From assembly GCF_017599385.1 (NCBI RefSeq), contig NZ_JAGFPK010000002.1, positions 899,661-963,660 on the forward strand: DNA of 64,000 bases. Direction: 5' to 3'. The DNA comes from Ciceribacter sp. L1K22 (GTDB lineage Bacteria > Pseudomonadota > Alphaproteobacteria > Rhizobiales > Rhizobiaceae). Each line of letters begins with the position of its first letter. The first letter of the stretch is position 1. Under the pieces are notes generated by a model that did no database searches, was not told where the DNA came from, and saw only the letters and a program-made list of their open reading frames with translations. The translations under genes were made by a program, and so were the position numbers. Positions 59,401 to 64,000 of the stretch are shown here, in pieces.

Positions 59401-60970
59401 AGGCAAGGAACCGATCAAGTGACGTCAGTATGGAGGCATCATCGCCCTTCAGGACGTACCTGTGGCGTAAAGCTGCTCGGTTCATACCGGATGCTGCGAT
59501 GATCGCCGCACGGCCGGCATCATCAGCCAAGGCCAAACGATCGCGATACTGCTCCAGCAACCCTCGAAGGCTATCCGCTGTATGTGCACTGACCATAAAG
59601 AATGGCTGGATCGCTGGAGCTTCTGCGACGACCGCCGGACGTGGGTCGGCAATCACCACGTGCGCGTTAGCACCGCCGAAACCGAACGAATTGACACCTG
59701 CCAATCGCGCCTTCTCGCGTCGCTCCAACGTCATTCCGTCGCTGGCAACACGAACGTTGAGACCCTCAAAATCGATCGAATCGTTCGGAGTATCGAAATG
59801 GAGCGAAGCCGGAAGATAATCGTTCTCCAGTGCCAGCATAGCCTTCATAAGGCCAAGAAGGCCGGATGCAGGCTCCGCATGCCCGATATTGGTCTTGATA
59901 GATCCGATAACGATCGGCTGCTTGCGGCGGCGACCAATAACCTGACCCAACGACCACACTTCCGCCGGATCCCCAACTTTCGTGCCCGTACCATGCCCTT
60001 CGATGAAAGCGACGGTATTGGGGTCTATACCCCCGTCGATGTAGATCGACTTCAGAAGCGCAGCCTGGGCTTCGCGAGAAGGCAAAGAAATGCCGTTGGT
60101 CCGGCCTGCCGCGTTGGTGCCTGATGCAATAATGGTGGCATGACTGCGGTCACCTTCGGACGAGGCGCGATCACTGCGCCTTAGGACGAGAACGACACCG
60201 CCCTCGGCTCTCACGTATCCAATACCGTTATCGTCATACGCGCGGCAAAGACCGTCCTTCGACAACATGCGCGCCTGGGCAAAACCAACGAAAGGTAGAG
60301 GATGAACAAGGACATTCACTCCGCCGACGATAGCAGTGTCCACTTCGCCGGAGTTCAGCGCCTTGATGGCATGATCAAGCGCGACCAACGACGATGAACA
60401 TGCCGTGTCCACTGTTAGACTCGGCCCATTCAAGCCAAATACGTGGGATATTCGGTTTGACACAATCGACAGCGTATTGCCCGTCATGAAGTGCGGCCCG
60501 GGAGCGGCAGGATCCTCGACGGATAGGTTGCCATGGTCGAGACTGGATGCGCCGACGTAAACCGCTACGTTCTGGCCTTGCAGGCTCGCGGCGGGAATAT
60601 TGGCGTCCTCAAGCGCACGCCACGTCAGCTCCAACAGCACCCGCTGCTGCGGATCCATATAGAGGGCCTCGCGCTTGGACATGCCGAATAGCGCCGGATC
60701 AAAACGATCCAGTTCGTCGAGCACACCTGCCGCGTACGTATAGTACTTTCCAGGAACTCCCATCTCGGGGTGCCAGTAGCGGGCCAATTCCCAACGGTCA
60801 TGCGGAATCTCTGAGATCATGCACTTTCGCGCAAGCATGATCTCGAACAGTTCCTCGGGAGAGTTCGCTCCTGGTGCGGCGCATGCACGCCCGATGATCT
60901 CTACGCTCATATACCCGTTCGCAAATTTGAAATCCTCGGGCATGAAACGGCAGTAAACATAACCCGACAT
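53459..60970 (-). CDS. rkpA: Multidomain fatty-acid/polyketide synthase RkpA
   Basis: This 2503-residue type I synthase is homologous to S. meliloti RkpA of the K-antigen locus. From the N-terminus it has KS (DTACSSS, C191; HGTGT, H326; NIGH, H364), AT (GHSVGE, S634), DH (HVVDNRSILP, H939, with N in place of the usual G; second-motif D1104), and a degenerate methyltransferase-like region (about 1220-1490). Then come ER (GAAGGVGLAALQ at about 1917), KR (GGIGGFGLA at about 2122; Y2263) and ACP (GLDSLMAVEL, S2432). All reductive domains are present, so a saturated chain is expected. The ATG at 60970 is preferred over GTG 60994. The chain probably feeds RkpG. Confidence 0.93.
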   Translation of the reverse strand: MSGYVYCRFMPEDFKFANGYMSVEIIGRACAAPGANSPEELFEIMLARKCMISEIPHDRWELARYWHPEMGVPGKYYTYAAGVLDELDRFDPALFGMSKREALYMDPQQRVLLELTWRALEDANIPAASLQGQNVAVYVGASSLDHGNLSVEDPAAPGPHFMTGNTLSIVSNRISHVFGLNGPSLTVDTACSSSLVALDHAIKALNSGEVDTAIVGGVNVLVHPLPFVGFAQARMLSKDGLCRAYDDNGIGYVRAEGGVVLVLRRSDRASSEGDRSHATIIASGTNAAGRTNGISLPSREAQAALLKSIYIDGGIDPNTVAFIEGHGTGTKVGDPAEVWSLGQVIGRRRKQPIVIGSIKTNIGHAEPASGLLGLMKAMLALENDYLPASLHFDTPNDSIDFEGLNVRVASDGMTLERREKARLAGVNSFGFGGANAHVVIADPRPAVVAEAPAIQPFFMVSAHTADSLRGLLEQYRDRLALADDAGRAAIIAASGMNRAALRHRYVLKGDDASILTSLDRFLASGDTGAAEMGEAISRDPKVALVFSGNGAQWAGMGVDALEHNAVFRERYHEVARLFSKYSDIDLVSVLADPDLETRLADTKLAQPVLFAVQVALSDAMIAMGVEVAATFGHSVGEVAAAYAAGALTLEDAVTVIAKRSLHQDVLAGQGTMAAVKLGEQAAEELLRSLDLRELQVAAINAPNSVTISGAVDQIKSLREKARKRKVAVQPLDINYPFHHPLIDQAREAFFADMPPIHPKSGGKAFISTVTGKVLTGNSLNPDYWWRNVRQPVKFMHAVEEAIALGCNIFIEVSPRPILTSYINDVAEQRSAAVTVVSTLSRETVPAVSDPVERAMSRAIAFGAAVDRSKIFGARNAAVALPVLPFDKTELHPEATTDRVDIYGRNGRYPYSLVGWRTDPNGTAWKNHVDAHLFPDLAEHVVDNRSILPGSGFIEIAIGAGRQFFDSERIEITNLEIVRPLELSQSRMLELSTLISPETGDFQIRSRERLSDDDWSVHVVGRMRKLATVEVGSSPIPALVGEAVSVGADKAYRTAANFGLDYGPRFQLLKRATSYGDRIVAVELNEAAPIAHPLLSFNLNPLSVDAIFHGLVALFDRFSGERGGAPYIPVRFGRISIERLGEPVSSAIIEIERLSGTSIKANFHIFGADGKRIAVLADARFRRTFLKQHKTLDALSFHYESVLAKVDGRKEHGPVLAVDDAFSDVEEVGLGNDSLLLQAAVFSAIYEVCGKLAKSGNVVTVSDLPVELGPRRYLSNCLQLLVDAGFAKADDGAWTLEKDVSLPLAAELLRDIYATSPDRGVDVVLLNDCHREALALIKGDSVGDVPERGTEAFVSEATLSHDAVHSVTAKERADTLIVALRRVLGDIGNATAGVKVVEVATVSAHVSRRIADAVLAAGGSLVICEADGGARRNLEVQFENDPHVKVMSPDQFALAGDADLVVSASDTLSALLRADASIAAWLRGTQAFLGAFTSPSVFTDFVFGLVDEINVFQTADAWGKIFEEMGFDQVRTAARELSGGSIVTVQAVKPRETVLDGQATVPPAADKVLLLSDRSIAASDVKQWLGDRFVPIASLSVGKDLVRDRELILAALQEHGDDLRAMVYVSEDNSSDSSDVLLQRVMGINAFAMAFADCRDTVIVKKGMPLLVLAPNGAPFAKTDGNAASSPVNTGLWTYLRVIRNEFDYADIRVLDADPTTRASGGLVDVMSRVLGDVGNVREWYVADGALREVRAVPGALTTVARTTAQFAAATIRQQVPSQVSTIRWESTDTPAAGPDEVVVRVAATGLNFRDVMWAMGLLPEEALEDGFAGASIGMEFSGEIVQVGSDVTDLAVGDRVMAIAASAFSTHVVVKRDGVARLPEGVDVVAAASIPVVFLTAYYALIELGRMRPGDTVLIHGAAGGVGLAALQVAKHVGATVIATAGTPEKRRFLEMLGAHHVFDSRSLGFVADVRAITGDEGVDLVLNSLFGQAMEQSLSLVKPFGRFLELGKRDYYADSKIGLRPFRRNISYFGIDADQLLVLQPDLSRRLLAEIGRLFEEGVFSPLPYRAFHYDEIGDAFRLMQNSGHIGKIVVLPPVPGKDPVAVRARRQLELDPNGMHLVVGGIGGFGLAAADWLVEKGARYIALCSRKGIPDAETQAAMQRWSRDGVVAVVHACDVTSEIAVQQLLEKLRTVAPLKTVVHAAMILDDALVGNLTEERNRPVIDVKAKGLALMDRLTRHDNLDHFIAFSSVTTMVGNPGQSNYVAANGFMEGLVRARREEGLPALAVGFGAIADAGYLARNTDVGQILDRRLGKTALPARDALHLVEQYIEIAPDSVDASVVMISEFDWAMAHNLPVVKEALFEIVTRKASQNAGGSEGGEIDLVAMIEGKSPAEAQDALFKVIANEIASILRVAPESVNKDSVLKEIGLDSLMAVELGMNFEQNTGFDMPLSSLSDNATVGDVTRRLYEKVSARSGGGDNDGETSTDAKIVDELSRRHTGSA

Positions 60971-61181
60971 TAGAAGTTTCTTTCCACAAGTCACTTAGAC
61001 AAGCAACTGCGGACCGTCAATTCCGTTTGCCGTGCGAAAAAGAGAAGGTTGCCTCAATGTGACGCGGCAACCGCAGGCCGCGATTGGCAAAAGATTGAGC
61101 TCCCCGCAATTCTGCCATTTTGCACCGCGAGGTGTAGAGTGATAGAGCAAGGCCTCGTAATCGTTCCGCACGGACTAGAGA
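60971..61181. other. Divergent intergenic region, rkpA / capsule ABC exporter
   Basis: This 211-bp region separates rkpA (minus) from the kpsM-type gene (plus) and should hold both promoters. A 7-bp perfect inverted repeat GGTTGCC / GGCAACC (61047-61053 and 61066-61072) with a 12-base spacer is the only symmetric element I can point out. It could be an operator or chance. No RNA gene is evident. Confidence 0.5.
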
Positions 61182-61949
61182 ATGCACTGGATTACACATA
61201 TCCGCATCGTGGCGGCACTTTTGATAAGGGAAATGTCGACTCGCTTTGGCAGTCGCCCCGGCGGATACATCTGGGCTCTGGTGGACCCGGCGGCTCATAT
61301 CGCGTTGCTGACGATGCTTTTCCAGGTGATCGCGCGCGTACCTTCGCTGGGCTCCAGCTTTCCTCTTTTTTTCGCGACCGGCTACATCGGTTTTCAATTT
61401 TATCAGGCTTCAGCGACATATGTAAGCAGTGCGCTTTCCGCAAACCGAGCACTGTTGAACTATCCCAGTGTCGCGCCTGTTGACACACTTATAGCCCGTC
61501 TCGTCCTCCAAATCGCAACAACCGCTTTTGTCGGGGTGCTGGTGATAGGAGCCATATCCCACGGGCTTAAGACACCTTTGACGTTGAACTGGGCGGCGAT
61601 ATTGGAGGCGATTTTCGCCGCCGCGTTTCTGGCTCTTGGTGGAGCTCTAGCAAACACCGTTCTCTTTTTAAAATGGCCGTTCTACGAAAGTATCTATGGT
61701 ATTATAACACGCCCTCTTATGTTGCTCTCGGGTGTTTTTTTTCTGCCCGATTCAATTCCCCATCCCTATCAGGACATACTGCTTTTGAACCCTGTTGTTC
61801 ATATTGTAATCCTGTTTCGCAAAGGGTTTTATCCGGAGTATAGAGGTGAAGCGCTGAGTTTGGACTATCTGTACGGCTTCTCGGGAATTCTCCTTCTTTT
61901 AGGAACGGCGTTGTTCACGGCGTCATCGCGCGTGTTGAGGAATGAATGA
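61182..61949 (+). CDS. Capsule ABC exporter permease (KpsM type)
   Basis: This 255-residue ABC-2-type permease has six predicted transmembrane helices. It has a basic N-terminus with the family's LLIREMSTRFG block and GYIWALVDPA, and the late helix-breaking FFLPDSIPHPYQDILLLNPVV. It forms the inner-membrane channel for capsule export with the ATPase next door, whose start it overlaps by 4 bp. The protein is close to KpsM and BexB in size. In S. meliloti the counterpart is called rkpT; the symbol is not assigned. Confidence 0.88.
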   Translation: MHWITHIRIVAALLIREMSTRFGSRPGGYIWALVDPAAHIALLTMLFQVIARVPSLGSSFPLFFATGYIGFQFYQASATYVSSALSANRALLNYPSVAPVDTLIARLVLQIATTAFVGVLVIGAISHGLKTPLTLNWAAILEAIFAAAFLALGGALANTVLFLKWPFYESIYGIITRPLMLLSGVFFLPDSIPHPYQDILLLNPVVHIVILFRKGFYPEYRGEALSLDYLYGFSGILLLLGTALFTASSRVLRNE

Positions 61950-62605
61950 TAAGGCTTGAGCACGCCACGAAGCACATGCGACACAAGGGCCATCGGAAAA
62001 CCATACTTGATGGCGTTTCGCTGGTTTTGAAAAGAGGACGTGGCATCGGCGTGCTGGGCCGAAACGGCGCGGGAAAGTCTACGCTGCTCCGCTTGATTGC
62101 CGGCACGATACAACTTGATTCGGGACGCATAATTCGGCGTGGCCGGATATCTTGGCCCCTAGGTTTCAATGGCAGTTTCGTCGGCAATCTCACAGGTGAG
62201 CAGAATGTCCGCTTCGTAGCCCGAATCTATGGGGTCGACACCGACGAACTCCTAGCCTACGTGGAAGAGTTCGCCGAACTTGGCCCTTTCTTCCGGGCAC
62301 CTGTCAAGACTTACTCCTCGGGAATGAAGGCACGACTGGCTTTCGGGGTAAGCATGGGTGTGAAGTTCGATTATTACCTCGTTGACGAGACGACAGCCGT
62401 CGGCGATGTCAATTTCCGCAAAAAGTGCGCCGCTGTCTTCAACACCAAACTTGCCGACTCGGATGTTATCATGGTCTCCCACAGTACGAGCACGATAAGA
62501 GAATATTGCAAATGCGGTATCGTGCTCGAAAAGGGTAAGGTCACCTATTTCGACGACATCGAAGAGGCGATCCGGCAACACGATAGGAACATGGGACAAC
62601 AGTAA
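61946..62605 (+). CDS. Capsule ABC exporter ATPase (KpsT type)
   Basis: This 219-residue ABC ATPase has Walker A GRNGAGKST, the reduced signature YSSGMKARLAF typical of KpsT/BexA, Walker B YYLVDETTAVGD and MVSHS as the switch histidine. It powers export of the capsule chain through the KpsM-like permease. The genes are tightly packed: 4-bp overlap with the permease and a 1-bp TAATG overlap with the next gene. In S. meliloti the counterpart is rkpS. Confidence 0.92.
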   Translation: MIRLEHATKHMRHKGHRKTILDGVSLVLKRGRGIGVLGRNGAGKSTLLRLIAGTIQLDSGRIIRRGRISWPLGFNGSFVGNLTGEQNVRFVARIYGVDTDELLAYVEEFAELGPFFRAPVKTYSSGMKARLAFGVSMGVKFDYYLVDETTAVGDVNFRKKCAAVFNTKLADSDVIMVSHSTSTIREYCKCGIVLEKGKVTYFDDIEEAIRQHDRNMGQQ

Positions 62606-63861
62606 TGGCAAACCCATCAAACCCCGTTGGGGAAAAGACCGCAAGGCCGCGGCCGGTGGCACACCCGAACGTCCGGGTGCTGGAGGGCCTCCTGCAAACC
62701 AAAAAGAAGAAAAAAACGGGCCTTCTTAAGATTCGTCATTGGGTCATGATAAGCGGCTTTTTTCTTCTCGTGCTAGTTCCTACCGCGCTATCTAGCCTTT
62801 ACATGAGCGTAATTGCTGCAGATCAATATCATAGCTCTACATCGTTCGCAGTGAGAAGTATCGACAGCGCGGCGATGACATCCGATATCCTCGGCATGTT
62901 TAGCCAATCTGCTTCCAGTAGTACTGTAGCTGACTCCTACATTCTTCAAGACTATATCCTTAGCGAAAAGATGGTATCCGAGCTCGATGCGGAGTTCGAC
63001 CTGGAAACAATTTACGCCCCCCGCGGCCTCGACTTTTTCTTTGGACTGGCAAGTCATAGTCCCATTGAGGATCAGGCCAGCTACTGGAATCACATGGTTC
63101 AGGTAAACTTTGATCACGCTTCTGGAATTATACAGTTGACGGTTAAAGCGTTCGACCCTGAAACAGCTCGTAAAATTGCAGATTTTATCGTTAAGCGCTG
63201 TGAAAACCTGATCAATCAACTGTCAAATGATGCCAGGAGCGAGACCGTGAGGCTGGCGAACGAGGAAGTTCACTTAGCCGAAAAACGGCTCGCGGGAGCG
63301 AGGCTGGAACTCCGTCGGTTCCGCGACGTATCCCAGGAGGCAGATCCTGTCGAAGGAGCAAAACTGGCGACGCAACTGGTGGCTTCGATGGAGCAGGAAC
63401 TGGCGCGGCTTAATGCCGACCTCGCAACGGCACGTCAGCAGATGGCGGAAGACACTCCGCGCATACGTGTCATCAAAGCCCAGATCAACAGCCTAGAGAC
63501 ACAAATCGTACAGGAACGCCAGAGGCTCGGCGCTGGTGAAGTTACCGCGGGTGCATCCGGAGAAACGGGAAGACCTGGCGTTGATTCTGCGGTCTCTGAG
63601 CGGCTTCAGGTATTTGAAGAACTTGAAACGCAGCGCGAATTCGCTCAGCAGAGTTACGTCGCGGCTTTAGCAAGCCTAGAAAAAGCCCGTATAGAGGCAA
63701 TCAGCAAGCAACGTTATCTTGCGACGTTTATCCAGCCCACACTGTCTGAACAGGCTCAGTATCCGAACCGCTTCTTGAACGTGTTGCTAGTGTTTCTCGG
63801 AGGCCTTTTCTTTTGGGGCGTGGGCACACTAAGTTATTATAACATCCGCGACCGTGCATAA
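62605..63861 (+). CDS. Capsule export inner-membrane co-polymerase (KpsE type)
   Basis: This 418-residue KpsE/BexC-type protein has a transmembrane helix near the N-terminus (about 46-68) after a basic KKKKK segment. A large periplasmic domain contains a coiled coil (about 205-375, LAEKRLAGARLELRRF), and a second TM helix is near the C-terminus (about 385-408). It joins the KpsM/T exporter to the outer-membrane KpsD-type channel. The ATG overlaps the kpsT stop (TAATG). In S. meliloti the counterpart is rkpR. The gene is complete. Confidence 0.88.
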   Translation: MANPSNPVGEKTARPRPVAHPNVRVLEGLLQTKKKKKTGLLKIRHWVMISGFFLLVLVPTALSSLYMSVIAADQYHSSTSFAVRSIDSAAMTSDILGMFSQSASSSTVADSYILQDYILSEKMVSELDAEFDLETIYAPRGLDFFFGLASHSPIEDQASYWNHMVQVNFDHASGIIQLTVKAFDPETARKIADFIVKRCENLINQLSNDARSETVRLANEEVHLAEKRLAGARLELRRFRDVSQEADPVEGAKLATQLVASMEQELARLNADLATARQQMAEDTPRIRVIKAQINSLETQIVQERQRLGAGEVTAGASGETGRPGVDSAVSERLQVFEELETQREFAQQSYVAALASLEKARIEAISKQRYLATFIQPTLSEQAQYPNRFLNVLLVFLGGLFFWGVGTLSYYNIRDRA

Positions 63862-63875
63862 CGGTGGAACAAAAA

Positions 63876-63898
63876 AAGGCGTCCTGAACGGACGCCTT
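63876..63898 (-). terminator. Intrinsic terminator oriented to the minus strand
   Basis: A 9-bp perfect hairpin AAGGCGTCC / GGACGCCTT (63876-63884, 63890-63898, loop TGAAC) has seven A's on its plus-strand left side, so on the minus strand it ends in a U-tract. No minus-strand gene is complete in the window to its right. It therefore suggests a minus-strand gene just beyond the window edge, convergent with the kpsE-type gene. It may also weakly end the plus-strand message. Confidence 0.65.
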
Positions 63899-63910
63899 CA
63901 GACTGCTGAC

Positions 63911-63936
63911 AAACCCCTGGCTACATCCGGGGGTTT
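63911..63936. repeat. Hairpin near the right window edge
   Basis: A 10-bp stem with one G·U pair (63911-63920 and 63927-63936, loop CTACAT) follows the preceding terminator. There is no T-run on either side, so it could be a processing or attenuator-like stem or part of the same terminator zone. The remaining bases to 64000 show no gene that I can support. Confidence 0.4.
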
Positions 63937-64000
63937 ATGATTCACTGGGACATGTTGAAGAAACCTGCTCCCGAACAGACGGCTCTCGAGATGGTGACGC

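Noticed and set aside
60971..60994. GTG start for rkpA at 60994, eight codons upstream
   Set aside because: ATG 60970 has a GGAAAG ribosome site at good spacing; the extension adds residues without support.

Overview
This window reads as a chromosomal segment of an alphaproteobacterium of the Rhizobiaceae (Sinorhizobium/Rhizobium/Agrobacterium side). The assignment rests on gene content and order: an mdh-sucCD-sucA-sucB block, sdhCDA with a displaced sdhB, a hemC-hemD-mitofilin-hemY operon, ialB-like and Omp19-like envelope genes, and an rkp-type capsule (K-antigen) cluster built round a very large multidomain fatty-acid/polyketide synthase. Base composition looks fairly even, nearly every base is in an intact gene, and I see no rRNA, tRNA, CRISPR array, insertion sequence or prophage.

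Layout. 1-7.75 kb: TCA-cycle genes mdh, sucC, sucD, sucA and sucB on the minus strand, with two short symmetric elements upstream of mdh. 7.75-15.8 kb: zapE, an Omp19-like lipoprotein and the succinate dehydrogenase genes. Two polysaccharide-type genes (a pyruvyl-transferase family gene and an ELM1/DUF1022 gene), transcribed divergently, lie between sdhA and sdhB. 15.8-19.7 kb: a small secreted protein behind a CtrA-like box, then a minus-strand cluster tsaD-gpsA-yciI-EVE-protein methyltransferase. 19.7-25.5 kb: a plus-strand run hemC-hemD-mic60-hemY-terB-glutamine amidotransferase. 25.5-47 kb: ordinary housekeeping and accessory genes, including two MFS exporters, yggT/DUF167, ppa, typA, an M3 peptidase, argG, an SDR, a LysE exporter, rlmN, ialB, a DUF1232 gene, phhB, thpR, tesA beside a YbbA/YbbP-type ABC system, and a Bax-inhibitor-1 protein.

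47-64 kb: a capsule cluster. It has an outer-membrane export lipoprotein (KpsD/Wza type), two paralogous KpsS-type glycosyltransferases on opposite strands, then rkpH, rkpG and the 2503-residue rkpA on the minus strand. Divergent from rkpA is an ABC export operon of kpsM-, kpsT- and kpsE-type genes. The simplest combined reading is that RkpA makes an acyl chain, RkpG condenses it with an amino acid, RkpH reduces the ketone to a sphingoid-like lipid, the KpsS-type enzymes add sugar (probably Kdo) to an acceptor, and KpsM/T/E plus the KpsD-like protein export the polymer. The lipid-anchor part of that scheme is inference.

The least ordinary points are the split sdh locus, the RkpA/RkpG/RkpH set beside two KpsS paralogues and a full exporter, a PKS-type methyltransferase region in RkpA that appears to have lost its SAM site, and the CtrA-like and mdh-upstream DNA sites.
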